Below are positions 1-11,299 of a DNA stretch of 64,000 nucleotides, piece by piece. Positions within the stretch are counted from its first letter, which is position 1; every line of letters begins with the position of its first letter. Position numbers and translations under genes: made by a program. Location: positions 2,618,281-2,682,280 of the forward strand of contig JANAVB010007000.1 in assembly GCA_029216955.1 (NCBI GenBank), in the 5' to 3' direction. The notes under the pieces are model-generated. The model was not told the origin of the DNA and did no database searches. It saw nothing but the letters and a program-made list of their open reading frames with translations. Source of the stretch: Iris pallida (Eukaryota > Streptophyta > Magnoliopsida > Asparagales > Iridaceae).

Positions 1-1047
1 TCCTGGGCTTTCCTTTGTGCGGCATCAGCCTTTGTATGAAAGGCGTCCACTCTGTACAGGGAGTATTGTGCCATAATTTTATAGCGAACAATATGTTCTT
101 GCGGGAGGAGTCCGTAAGCATGGGCTCGGACATACCGGGTGGTAATCTGAGGACTACCTGGCAGAGGCGCTCGATGTATGTACTGACATGCTTTTTCTTC
201 TTCTGGACAATTTTTATGAGGATCGACATGGTCATATCCATGCCTCCTTCGTAGAATCGGTCCACAAAGCGAGTCTTTAGGTCTTCAAATGACGAGATGC
301 AGTCGTCCGGAAGACTACAGAACCACTCATAGGCTACCCCTGTAGGGCTCCTATGAATATGTTTGACATGAGGGCATCATCCTTTGGCAGGTGCCCCGTT
401 ACTAAGGCAAAGTACCTCAAGTATTGTCGGGGAGACCCCTTTCCTTTATAAGGTATAAGCGTCTACGGATTGTATTTAGAAGGATAGACGACGTTGTTCC
501 ACTCGGCAGGGTACGGCTGTCGGATCCCCATCTTTCGGAGCATTGCTTGCTTCTCCTTGGCATCATGACGAGCATACAGCTCCTTGATGGCTTATTGTAT
601 CTCGACCGGTATTGCGGAGCATATAACCGATGGAGTAGACGAGGATGGTCCTGCCTGATTGGCAGTATACAACATGCTGGATTCGTTATTGGTTGGCGGA
701 TCATGTGCTGGTGTAGAGGCAGCGGGGGCCATGCTACTCTCGAGGTCGATTATGACAAAGGACATGGTCTTCAAGGTATCCATCAGCCTATCTAACTTCG
801 TCTCGAGGACTTCTATACGTCTGAGAGCTTCGTTGTTGTCTTCCTCACTACCGTCGGCCATAAAGACAGACCGAGTGTGAGGGTGACTCGAGGGAGCCGT
901 GGATCCTTCACTTTCTGGCTCAGATGCCTGAGTCTCGTTGTCCTGAGAATATACCATAAGATTGTGATCTTCTTCGGACTCAGTATGGTTGCTACCCCCG
1001 GTCTGGTGACTGGCTGTGCCGATAGAGACATCCGTGTCGTATTGCAC
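1..1047 (-). pseudogene. Ty3/gypsy gag remnant, runs off the left edge
   Basis: Read on the minus strand, the translation across frames and stops gives a plant gypsy capsid pattern: an ELYARHDAKEKQ-like helix near 555-590, a GIRQPYPAEWNNVVYPSKY-like stretch near 480-530, then LPKDDALMSNIFIGALQG, an SFEDLKTRFVDRFYEGG-like block (about 245-300) and a second helical region to position 1. The part at 592-1047 is an acidic, Ser/Thr-rich N-terminal region. In-frame stops (one just before AIKELYARH) and frame changes show it is dead. Gag packages the element RNA. Protease and RT would lie to the left of the window. The lineage (TAT/Athila or chromovirus) is not resolved. Confidence 0.7.
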
Positions 1048-1471
1048 CTCGTCAGATTGAACACAGGGTTATCGTGCATGGTAGGAGGCTGGCTACTCCA
1101 GTTTTTGGTAAGGCACCCAATGCAGATTTGGAACGACTTGAAAGCTCTGGAACCCTGCGCCGCGTAGCATGTGGAGATGCGGGGCTCGTCTTCTCTATGG
1201 CTCACTGACCCCCTGTTAGGCCTCTGGCGTGGAGTCAGCGTGGAGTATAGTCTCTGAAAGACGGAGCACCTGTTCGGCGATGGGGCAGTCGCCTGCTGAC
1301 AATGGTAGTTGATGGCAATCTGGGTATAAGAGTGCCTTGATTTAGGTACGTCTTGTGCCATAGATTCTTCTTCCGCTTCGGAGAGGGTTGGATCTTCTGT
1401 CGTAATACTCACATTGTACATGCATGGAAGCTACATGTAAGCACGGTCAGAGCGAGTCTGGCGAGGAAGCG

Positions 1472-2374
1472 TCATGTCGCTCCTACGGGGATGCTGCTCG
1501 TGTGGCTCCCTCTCCGTGGGACGTACCCCTGGCTTGGCTTACGCACAGGAGTACCCCAATGGGAGGGAGATTCGACTGGTTGAGGCATCGGAGCACGAGA
1601 GCCAGTCTTGTATAGCTTTCCGTCGGCTGCACGTGTTACTGTAAACACGAACCTCTGGACTGCCGTTGGTGTCGCACGCTTCTTGTACGAAGCACGAGCC
1701 ACCTGGGATCTCTTCCTATTACCCCTAGCGGGTGAGTAGTATTCAGAGTCCGCCGAAAGTTTACCTGAAGGGAAAACAATTCTGTCGAAGACAGATCTCC
1801 TTACCTGCAATACTCCCATCGTGAGGGTTTGGACCGTTGTGCGCTTCCTTTGGCACCGTTCTTTTGTCAAATCAACTATGGAACTACCATCTTCTTCGTT
1901 ATGCTTTCCCGAGACGGGAATCGGGCGACAGAATAAGGCTGTAGCAGCCAGGGTCTTCTCTGTGGCCTTGACGTTGAAGGGGTCCTGAGACGCAGTTCCT
2001 GCCATCATGCTGCTGGCTGCAGCCGCCTTAGGCCTCCAGACACGTCGAGTCTTCTTCGGTTGTACGAACCGCTTCGAAGTCTTTGACTTTTCATCAGAGA
2101 GGAGATTTTTAAAAGCCTGCTGGTCAAAGCATACGACCAGCGTGTCTTGAGAAGCTCCCAGCAAGTTGTCATCAGATTGCGTCAATGCCTTCTCATTGGA
2201 GGAGAAGGTAGTCCCCAGCAGAGTCTCCATTTTGTTCGACGTAACAAAAGGTTGAACGAACTTTTTGATTTTTTGAACGTATAAGGTATCTGTGTACAAA
2301 AAAGGAAGTCCTAAATAGGATATTCTAAGTATAGGGAGAAGAGGTTTCTGAAAAAGTGTGACGATGGAGATCAA
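1472..2374 (-). CDS. 300-aa open frame upstream of the gag remnant, unrecognised
   Basis: This is an uninterrupted 300-codon frame starting with ATG at 2374, upstream of and in the same direction as the gag remnant. The product is basic and rich in Ser, Thr and Lys, with a KKTRRVWRPKAAAASSMM stretch about one third in and no membrane segment or zinc finger that I can recognise. A TATA-like box lies about 280 bp upstream on the same strand. It may be the N-terminal part of the element's gag or an extra 5' ORF as in some TAT-lineage elements. It is longer than the surrounding decayed frames would predict by chance, but I cannot assign a function. Confidence 0.4.
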   Translation of the reverse strand: MISIVTLFQKPLLPILRISYLGLPFLYTDTLYVQKIKKFVQPFVTSNKMETLLGTTFSSNEKALTQSDDNLLGASQDTLVVCFDQQAFKNLLSDEKSKTSKRFVQPKKTRRVWRPKAAAASSMMAGTASQDPFNVKATEKTLAATALFCRPIPVSGKHNEEDGSSIVDLTKERCQRKRTTVQTLTMGVLQVRRSVFDRIVFPSGKLSADSEYYSPARGNRKRSQVARASYKKRATPTAVQRFVFTVTRAADGKLYKTGSRAPMPQPVESPSHWGTPVRKPSQGYVPRRGSHTSSIPVGAT

Positions 2375-2649
2375 GCACTACAACGGTTCCTTTACTCCGT
2401 TGACGATCTGACGACGAATCAACCTTGCTATGGCTCTCTGGCGCCTTTAACGGGACTCTGGGTCACCGATCAAGAGGCTGTCTGGATGAGAAGATCCCTT
2501 GAAGATGATTGGTTGGTTGGTTCTTTGGTTGATAGGAGGATGAGGGTGGTCGACTCTTCGTGGATGGAGATCGCTGCTCCTTTCAAGATTGTCAATTTTC
2601 AATGTTCCCTCTTTCTTCTTCTCTTCTTCTGGTGGAAGAAGAACTCCTT

Positions 2650-2657
2650 CTATTTAT
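2650..2657 (-). promoter_or_regulatory. TATA-like box of a minus-strand element
   Basis: The minus strand reads TATAAATA here, followed by a pyrimidine/purine-rich leader and then the 300-codon frame. Position and direction fit a U3 promoter of the gag-bearing element. LTR borders were not found. Confidence 0.35.
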
Positions 2658-3132
2658 AGAGAACCGAGCACATATGCGATGTGCATTAGGGTTCCTGAGA
2701 TATGAAAGAATCTGCCGTCATTGCACGGTGCGGACTTCTACGGCGCTGACACGTGGCGGACATCGAGATTTCCCTCAAACGAGATCTCTGGTGGTTATAA
2801 ACATAACCAAAGGAGGTGACACGTGGCGCATGTCGATTTGCTTGCCCGGATACAACCGAGTAAATCTTGGGATTTCATCCTAGATTTGGAGTCTAATTGA
2901 TTCTCATCTAAGATCTAAATCAATCTGATATAATATCAATCATGATTTAATCCCAATATTCTCTGCAAGAGGCGGTTTAAACAAACCAATTAGGGTAGAT
3001 CCATGCTTTTTACGCCTCTGGTGAGGACTAAGTCTGTTGTGCTTCTGGGACGACGAGTAGATTGTGCTTCTGGAGGCGACGGAACCTCTGTGCTTTCAGG
3101 ATACGAGTGGACTTGGCTTCGAATGACGACGA

Positions 3133-3250
3133 GACTTCTGTGCATGTAGAGCAACTTATGAAGCTATGTTTTGGACTACCAAAATCACTGTGACTTCTGT
3201 GCATGTAGAGTAACTTATGAAGCTATGTTTTGGACTACCAAAATCACTGT
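3133..3250. repeat. 59-bp tandem duplication
   Basis: Two head-to-tail copies of a 59-bp unit beginning GACTTCTGTGCATG (3133-3191 and 3192-3250) differ at about one base. The surrounding DNA on both sides of the CACTA element is rich in CTTCTG words and looks like one interrupted repeat. Confidence 0.85.
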
Positions 3251-5559
3251 GCTGTAGGCGACAAGTAGGCTTGTGCTTCATGTTGACGAGGTTCCTGTGC
3301 TTTTAGAGCGACAGGTTGACACTACAACAAAAAACCCTTTTAATGACGACTAAAAAGCGTCATTAATGACAAACCATGACGCTTTTTTTTTCAAAGCAAC
3401 CGTTATGAAAACGGGTGTTATAAATGTTTTTTAAAAGCGTCATAAAGAAACCGTCATGAATAGTTTCTATAAAAGCGTTATGAATAGTTAATATATAGTG
3501 CATAATTCAGAACAATTTCAAAACGTCATGAATAGATAATATGTATAGGCTCAATGCAGCACATTTATAACACTTTATACTATTCAAATTAGCATATTTA
3601 TAATGCTCTATACTGCACAGTATATATTACATTCCAAAAACTTAACATTATATATCACCATCTTTATTACATTTCTCAAAATAGAGTACATATCAACATC
3701 TTCATTACATTGAATATCCAAATACATATATATATTTACAACTACCAAAATTGTCCACATCAAAACTTGGCCACATCAAAACTGTCCACAGAACATGTTG
3801 CAAAACCCTGAAAAAGATAAAAACAAGCAAATATAAGGAATTAGCTCCCAAGATTATAATTCTTCCAACTACACAAGTAGCAAAAGCCTGATACTTATTG
3901 GAAACAATTCAAATTCGTAATACATATTTAATATCCAAATGCTGAACTGCATAAATTCTTCATGAGAAAGGAGTTAACATACAGAATGCCTACATTGAGG
4001 TAATGCTCTTCGTACGAGTGTGATGGCATGAGGAATTACCTGCAAGGCCATACTTCTGGAGAAAAGAGAATGTAGTAGCAGCATCACAATCATACCTAAC
4101 ATAAGTAGATCACATCAAATAAATAAAAAAATAAAATCACACCTTAAAAATTAAAATAAATCAACTTGTGACACATTACTGGTGCTTAGTAGGTTCTTGA
4201 GGTTTAGGTTCGATCTGTAGAGTCCCTGAAAAAACAAAACAAGGAAGCAAAAGACTCAAAAAATAACACCAACCATGTAGTTCTGGATATTTGTCAAACT
4301 CAACATGATACACAACACACACAAAGAGGAGATTTATCCATAATTAAGTTGCAAATTTAGTTTGCCTATTACATAGCTTCTGTAGCGGTAAATTATATTC
4401 TTTCATGGCCAAACCGTATAAATATGGAAAATCATTATCACCATCATCGCCTTATACCAGTAGTAGAGTACACAACAACAAACAACTGCAAGGAGTCATG
4501 TAGTTATAAAGAGAAGGTTAAATGTCTCCTAACAAATCCTTTCAAAGCATGTATCAGTTCTAAATCTTACAATCAATGTTCAAAGGAAGTGGGGGGCCTG
4601 GGGCATACAATGAAGAGCTCCACAAACAGTATAAGTTTTGAAGGGATGCCATGTCACTAGCATAAAAACAAACGAATATAAAAATAATAAAATGACTTGG
4701 AACCCTGGTAAAGTACAGAGTATAGGAATTAGATCAATGCTCAGGATAATCAAATCCTAATCTGTTACCAACTCAGGTACAAGTTCAAATAGCCTTCCAA
4801 TTCACTATTAGAACAAGTCTGGCTTTCGAAAAGAATAGTGTATCAAATGAAACGGAAACAACAAATGAGTGTAGACTCAAAATTCCCAGTTTCATTTCAG
4901 TTCTTAAAGAGTGTCTCGAGAATGCTGCCACCATTCGTAAGATTCTCTCAAACTGTGGTACGCCACTTGCCATCTAAGGGTGCATATATAGAATATAATG
5001 GTCATTTCTACTTTCTTTCTCATGAAGACAGATACAAATGTATGCGACGAGGTTATTATACAAAAACAGGGAGACAAAACACACAAGCAAACTTGCACCC
5101 AGTAAAATACCCAGTAAATTTTGATACATCTTCACAAGCATGTCAAAATACCCAGTAAAATAGCAAACAATTGTAAATGTATGTTTTCTAATTCATGTTC
5201 TCTTAATAATTAAAAGTGAACTTATACCTTTGAATCCAATTTTCTTCTTCTAGTCAACAGCTGCTTGGAGAAACTTGGCCTGAAAATGCAAATGTCACAC
5301 CTTAATATTCACAATAATCATATCATTCAAATATCAAAACAAATGCCTGAAAATGAAAATGCAAATGCAAATGCCTGAAAATGCAATTTTCTTCTTTCAG
5401 CCATTTGACTATGCTATCATGAACTCTACATACTCTGTGACATATAAACATCCATACATTCAGCAAGATAATTAGGGGAAATAATTAGGGAAAATAGACA
5501 AATAATTAGGGGGAAAATTCGTAATAGACAAATAATTAGGGGAAATATAAATATATAGA

Positions 5560-5728
5560 GAGAGATGTGAGAGAGACCATAGAGTGCGGCGGTGGCGGAC
5601 TTCTTCGGCGTGGCAGGATTCTCGGTGCTGGAGTTGAGGATGTTGGGGTCGTTGCCCCGCTTGCCGAGTTTCAGCTTGGGGGAGATGGGAAGGGAGTAGG
5701 GCTTGGAGGTGGTGAATAAAAAAAACAA
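5560..5728 (-). pseudogene. GC-richer gene-like fragment inside the CACTA element
   Basis: On the minus strand this segment encodes a Lys/Ser/Pro-rich stretch (PISPKLKLGKRGNDPNILNS and onward to about ATPKKSATAAL) with base composition unlike its AT-rich surroundings. It could be a captured exon piece. I do not recognise the parent gene, and chance cannot be excluded. Confidence 0.3.
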
Positions 5729-7229
5729 ATCAACTTTGTGGGGGCCTTTGTTGACTACATTAGATATTTAGATGGACTTCGAAGATGTAAGCTTTGGTTT
5801 GTGGTGTCACATAAATTTATAAATGATACTTCTCATCCAACAACCCTAATCAAACGGTCACTCAACAGTGACCTAAAATTCAAATTGCAAGTAGAACCAA
5901 ATGTTAGCACTGACCAGGTTAATTCTCTCAACAGCTATATGCAAATTAAGGGTTGTAGAGTGTACTCTGGTGCATCAGGCGTCCTTTGAAGACAAAACAT
6001 TCAATAACAATCCTAACATACCAACGGTCACCTACAGTGATTGTTCCTACAAGTCCATCCATCTGTTGCAATTGCAACGAAGATGGCAGTGCAACCTAGC
6101 CTTTGCTTCATAACTCAAACCCAGAATCGATGCTAGCCTTAGCTGAAATCTGTCGTTCCCATATACTAACAGAGTTTCGTAACCAAAGTAATTACCTGCG
6201 CTCGAGTCGGATACGAACAACGAAACTACACTGACTCCGCTGGAGATGCAACCAGTGTCTAATACCTATGTCAGTATTGGTGTCGGTCAAGTGTCCAACT
6301 GATCTTCGAATCACTTGCGCTTACCTAATCTCTCATACAGACCCCATACTGATGTCATCACCCCAAAGTTCCCATGACACCATAACAGAACAATGAAGGA
6401 TAAGGATCTTCGTCAACTGTGCCCGACTCGGTAGTTCTTGCGTGTCCAGGCTATCGCGAGATCGGCTCAGGCGTTTCGTCAAACAGTTAAGATGCGCAAA
6501 ACAGAAACAAGCTAATATAAGAAATCTTTACTGTTCGACCGAAAAAATCAAGGAATTTAGAGATTGACTGATCTTAAGTCGTAGTCTTCATGAGGCGGAA
6601 GTACTCACCAGAGTTCGAGCCTTCCGTGTCCCACCGATCTTGATGATCAGCGAAAGAAGAGGAAGAGCAACAATCGACAGCTCGACTGACTGATACGTAA
6701 CAGAGTCGGGAAAATTCACAGCCACGAGACGATCACAATCCTCACTGCTATCCCATCGTCGTTGCCATGGGAGATTCGCTCGCCATTGCCATGGCCAGGA
6801 CCTCCAGAAGAACAGAGGAGGAAGAAGAAGGAATTGGGAAATCAGTTGGGATTTTGCCAGGGCTTCGCCCACAATGTGGAGATGACGAAGAAGGAGAGGG
6901 GAGGGGTCCCTTAAATAGACGCGATGAGAAGGGTTCGGCCGTTTACAGCGGACGACAGGGATGGCCGGATATAGATCGGACAGCGGAGGTGGCTGGGAGT
7001 AAGGCGGTGGAATAGACTATTCTAGAAGCCCCCGACGAGATTGCTCCGCCGCGACAGCCAGTTGTCTCTGTTCGCGACAGCCAGTTGGCTCTGTTACATT
7101 GTTGGATCATATGAGAGAGAGAGAGAGAGAAACAGGAGGAGGAGGAGGAAGAGGAGAGGTGGGAGAGTTTGGGAAATCTTACGAGGAAGGAGAGGGAGAG
7201 CGCGGAGAAGAGGACGAGCGGAACCCTAA

Positions 7230-7440
7230 CGCTCCTCCTTCGCGTTCTTGTCGATCGCGTGTGCGGCAGTCTCGAGCTTGTCCTGGAGGGCGACGAGGAG
7301 CGTGAGGCCCTCCTCGAAGATTTTGGATCTAGGGTTAGGGTTTTGGAGTTGGGGAAGAGGAGGGAGAAGAAAGGAGGAGAAGAAGAAGACCATAATGTTT
7401 TGGAAGAGAGGCGGGCTATAGCAAGGATTTTGCCAACAAT
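7230..7440 (-). pseudogene. Captured 5' gene end (leader plus coding start) inside the CACTA element
   Basis: On the minus strand a pyrimidine-rich stretch (CTTCTTCTTCTCCTCC type) is followed by AAACCCTAACCCTAG, a composition typical of plant 5' leaders, then by a GC-rich open stretch encoding KIFEEGLTLLVALQDKLETA and about a dozen more residues before a stop. No ATG is retained at the expected place. The leader-then-codons order, next to a transposon end, suggests capture of a host gene's 5' part. I do not recognise the donor. Confidence 0.4.
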
Positions 7441-8339
7441 TAAACTTAAAAGATATTACAAGTTTGCCACCGCTCTAAATTATTAGTAACGCTTTGTTTT
7501 ATAAACGTTATAAAAAGCCCAGAATTAGATTAAACCGTCATAGAAAAAAGGTATTTCGAACCTTGATGATGCTTCTTTATCAGCCGTCATGAAATCCACT
7601 TATCAAGCGTCATTAATAGGTCTATTTGTTGTAGTGTGACTTGCATTGGTTACGATGGGAGTTCCTAAGTCTCTTGTAGAGAAGTGACTTAAGCTTCTGA
7701 TCCGGAGCAGACGACTGTACCGTGGGAATGGAGATGGTGTGAGCATATCACCATCTTGTGCCTCATACGGACGCAGATAAGTACGTGCACCTCTGAACAG
7801 TGAAGGCGTTGGCTACGAAGGGAAGGGTATGACACCCTTCCGTATCTTGTGATTGGCGCAGGCAGTAGCTGTGCCTCTGGAGTGAATACGCTAGCTTCTG
7901 GAATAAAAGAAGGAAAGGAGGCCCTACTACCATCTTGTTTCTGAGGTTAGCGCAGGAAGGTAGCTGCACCTCTGGCTTAAAGGCTCTGGCTTCTTCAAAG
8001 TACCGAGTTACTGATATGCTTCTGAGAGGCTGAGCTCATAAGAATATCAGAACATGATTCGGTGGAGGTCAATCCTCCAGCGTGTGTATTGAGAAGAAGG
8101 AAGGCTGTGCTTCGATGAAGACTGCATCCCTTGTAGATCCCTCTAGGCTTCTGTCGAATCTGTACTAAATCCTTTGTAGAAGAACAGAATTAGTCCTTTA
8201 TGTATGGTCCTGATGTATCTTTACTAGACTTTGGTAGACTTGACAATGAAGGGACTTCTCTCCATATCTTCTGTTTTGTCTTTTTAGCATTGAGCCTTAG
8301 TCTTTTACATCTTCTGCGCTTTGGTGAATGGACATCTTC

Positions 8340-9569
8340 AGCTGAAATTTTTCATGCTTCTACAGTGTCCAGAATTGGACTTATGGGTAGTCTATCCTAG
8401 TTGTTTTGCTTATTCTGAGAATGTTGGCAATATCTATTTCAGCATCCAGAGGCATTTGCGGGAGTTCAGGTTTCGAGACTCTTTGATTTGACGAGTTGTT
8501 TGTGGGATATTTTCCTTCCACCAGGCAAGTACACCTTGCCAAACTTTACAGTATTTACATGCTTCTCTATATTGCCATTCTTTCTTACTTGGTTACATAT
8601 TCCTCTTACTTCATGTCATGGTTACTTTCTAGTTTTGCGTGCACGTAAATTACTACTCTTTTTCTCATGTTACTTGCTCTATTTTTTTTATCCTGTTCAT
8701 GTCTAGTGATAGTATTATTTTGCCTATGCCATGATCTCCTGACCTGTTTGACTTGGATTTGGCCTTGAGTTGATCTGACTACCTGTACTTGATTGACTTG
8801 ACATGATCGTGATCATTTGATTTGACCCTGAACTGTTATTAGACGTTGACTATACCTGACCACCTCATTTGTGAGCTCCCATCGAGTGCGAATGAGCCTT
8901 ACTATAGTTAGGGATTCCCCATCGGCTACTGACTATGGGACTGTGAGCTCCCATCGGGCTGCGGTTACCCTAACTTACTTATAGTCACGCTTAATAACAC
9001 CATCCTTGACGGCATGCCACTTACACTTATTCCTTAGTCTCATATTATTTTCTTATACCGTTTCCTATTTTTTTGTATGTTATTTACTGTATAGTAGACA
9101 TGTATATTATGTGTCTTGCTAGTCCTCTGAGGACCTGGTGATCTCTCCAGGTATTAGATGAAGGTATGGTACATTGATGAAGGATGATTGCTACACCAAG
9201 ACTGCAGGTATATTTAGGTGATGTTTTATCTTTCTCTTCCGTAATTAGATTTTGTCCTATTTTTTATTCTTGCTGCATTATAGCCTAGTCATGTACAAGC
9301 TTCTACTTTTTTCTAGCTTGTTCATGATAAATGTGTTATTGGAGATCCACTCTAACATATTTATCTATTCTAGAATCAGTATGTTATGGTCTGATCAGCC
9401 TTACTGCACTTGATTCGTTATTGTTACCGATATTTAGTGGATTGAGATATAGTTGGTCTAGAACAACCAGACAACTTATACGTATTCGAGCTGGGCTTGA
9501 GTCCTCTCGATGCGTAGCTGGCATGTATACGTATCCTAGTCCTACGTATTTTGGGATTGGGGCGTTACA
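8340..9569 (+). mobile_element. 3' part of a gypsy-type long LTR, plus orientation
   Basis: The block ends with GGATTGGGGCGTTACA, the same type of end as the gypsy LTR at 23635. Its sequence around 8360-8530 (TATTCTGAGAATGTTGGCAA and the CCAGGCAAGTA(C/T)ACCTT(G/A)CC region) reappears inverted near 57180-57350 in the minus-strand LTR at 56060-59673, so the two are one family. The left border could not be found; homology fades upstream of about 8300. Confidence 0.7.
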
Positions 9570-9810
9570 TATTTTTTTGGTGGTTCATGCAGGTCGAGTA
9601 AGCCGTTTCGGTTACGTTACTGTACCGAGCGGGCCTGCGAAATGATTAAACCCTTAGGAATCTCAATCCACCACTGCCTTGACAATCCTTTTAAAAAAAA
9701 TTCTACCGTCCTTGAACTTCGTATTTGCTCTCGATTATTCTTCCTTTGCTTTCACGTGCCATTGTTTCTCGTCCCTTCATATTTTGGAGTGACAAATGAT
9801 CATGCTATAT
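9570..9810 (+). mobile_element. Gypsy leader fragment after the LTR
   Basis: The LTR is followed by TTTTTTTGGTGGTTCATGCAGG, which resembles the sequence following the LTR at 23635 (TGGTTTAAGTGGTGGTCCATGCAGG). This is the 5' untranslated leader of the same element type. No gag follows, so the element is truncated. Confidence 0.5.
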
Positions 9811-10206
9811 AGGATTATTTAGAAGATCTTAAGTTATAATGTAAGTTAGTTTGATTATTGAATTTTGGTTGCTTGATAGATAGTAGAAAATTTGAGATGT
9901 CTTAGATATCTAGTTGTATGGATTTTTGTAACTAGTATGCAAGGGTTATAGGATATCAAGTGTTTGATAGGGTAGTGTGACCAAAGGTGGTAGACGTCCT
10001 CAGTATAGAAATAAATATAGCGACGTACTAGGTTACACTCTTATGGTAGTTACTTGATCAAGAATAAAGTGATAATTTTATTTTAGAGATTGTGTCTCTA
10101 CAATGAGAACCTAAACATAGCCTAATCCAACCCATTTACCATTATTCCCTATCGGTTGTAAAGTTATGATTAGACATATCGGTAGGTATCACTTAGCTTG
10201 ACCAGG

Positions 10207-10209
<3 letters not shown>
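9811..10209. other. AT-rich spacer, nothing recognised
   Basis: I found no reading frame, inverted repeat or element end in this stretch. Confidence 0.4.
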
Positions 10210-10270
<61 letters not shown>

Positions 10271-10293
10271 TAGATATATATATATATCTAAAA

Positions 10294-10366
<73 letters not shown>
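10210..10366. repeat. (TA)n microsatellite with a short A/T interruption
   Basis: Two TA runs flank a small palindromic TTTTTAGATATATATATCTAAAA core. The translated minus-strand frame here is an artefact of the repeat. Confidence 0.97.
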
Positions 10367-10371
<5 letters not shown>

Positions 10372-10557
10372 TCAGTAGTTAACAATTTTAGAACATTCAG
10401 AATTAAGAAATTTACAAAACAAAAAAATAGTATTATAGAACGCTCGACGAACGAAAGAAGGAGGCAAGGAGGAGTAGCCCGTCGTTGCAGGGCTCGATCC
10501 GCTGGAAGTCTAAGCGCAGGAAGAGGAGGGCATGAACGTCGCCGCATGCACAAGTCC

Positions 10558-10850
10558 GATATCAACATTCAATCGCTACCGAACTCGAGTGGCTCTTGTG
10601 GTTATCGAGGAGAGATATAAGACCCTGGCTTGGTGGCGTCTGATATCAACATTCAATCGCTACCGAACTCGAGTGGCTCTTCTGGTTACCGAGGAGAGAT
10701 ATAAGATCCTGACTGGGTGGCGAAAGATCAGTGGATTAAATCACGGGAGCGTATTATTTCTTCCATTTATTTGGTAGGAGTTGAAAAACAGTAGACCCAA
10801 CAGACATGTAATGCAGCATGCACAAAATCCGGTACTTTGGGTATATCAAA
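10558..10850 (+). mobile_element. SINE-like element with an 84-bp tandem duplication of its head
   Basis: A unit starting GATATCAACATTCAATCGC occurs at 10558-10641 and 10642-10725. It contains GGCTCTTGTGGTTATCGAGG, close to GGCTCTTGTGGTCTACGAGG in the element at 46935. The tail (ATGCAGCATGCACAAAATCC) matches that element's ATGCAGTATGCATAAAGTTCC. Shared head, shared tail and unrelated flanks indicate one dispersed short element family. A polymerase III A-box-like TGGCTCTTGTGGT is visible. Confidence 0.6.
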
Positions 10851-11226
10851 AAAGAAAACATTCAATCCCTGATCCTTCCCAAGGTAGCGACAAATCTGCT
10901 TCCGTTAATGTCTTTCGTCAATATATTGCAATACATTTATAATGAAATTCCACTTGCAAACAGCCTCTTTTAAGTTAGAAATGTTGATGCATCTAAATTT
11001 TAAGTCTAAATTATTATTTTTTAGCTTCGGCCAAAGTTGAAATTGTAGCTCGGTTATACCAAGTTGAAAGTGTTCATCAACTCTGTACTAAAATAAAAAT
11101 ATTTATTTGTATAAGATATTTTTTATAAGTATTAGTAAATTCATGTGTGTTGTACGTAAATATTTTTTCTTTTTGATATTCTTAAAATTTTGTTTAAATA
11201 TTTAAATATATTTAAATTAAGATTTG

Positions 11227-11227
<1 letters not shown>
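10851..11227. other. AT-rich spacer, nothing recognised
   Basis: No coding frame or element boundary was seen. Confidence 0.4.

Positions 11228-11294
<67 letters not shown>
11228..11294. repeat. (TA)n microsatellite
   Basis: An uninterrupted TA run of about 67 bp in AT-rich DNA. Confidence 0.95.

Positions 11295-11299
<5 letters not shown>

Larger units (their letters stand above)
3320..7636. mobile_element. Non-autonomous CACTA (En/Spm) element, 4.3 kb
   Basis: The left end is CACTACAACAAAAAA and the right end is TTTGTTGTAGTG, its inverse complement. The 3-bp sequence TGA flanks both sides (3317-3319 and 7637-7639), the CACTA hallmark. Subterminal regions carry scattered short repeats in both orientations (GCGTCATAAA, CCGTCATGAA, AACGTTATAAA) for about 200 bp inside the left end and 150 bp inside the right, as expected for TNPA-type binding sites. 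No TNP1/TNP2 transposase frame is present, so it would depend on a partner in trans. The interior is AT-rich except 5.56-5.73 kb and 6.5-7.4 kb, which look like acquired gene pieces. Confidence 0.93.

Noticed and set aside
2435..2452. TGGCGCCTTTAACGGGAC as a tRNA primer-binding site
   Set aside because: It resembles the Asp-type site of Athila/TAT elements but lies on the plus strand while gag reads on the minus strand, and no LTR end precedes it.
6588..7486. Plus-strand Glu/Arg-rich frames near the CACTA right end as genes
   Set aside because: They read GAGGAG-type purine runs that are the complement of a pyrimidine-rich leader; the minus strand makes better sense.
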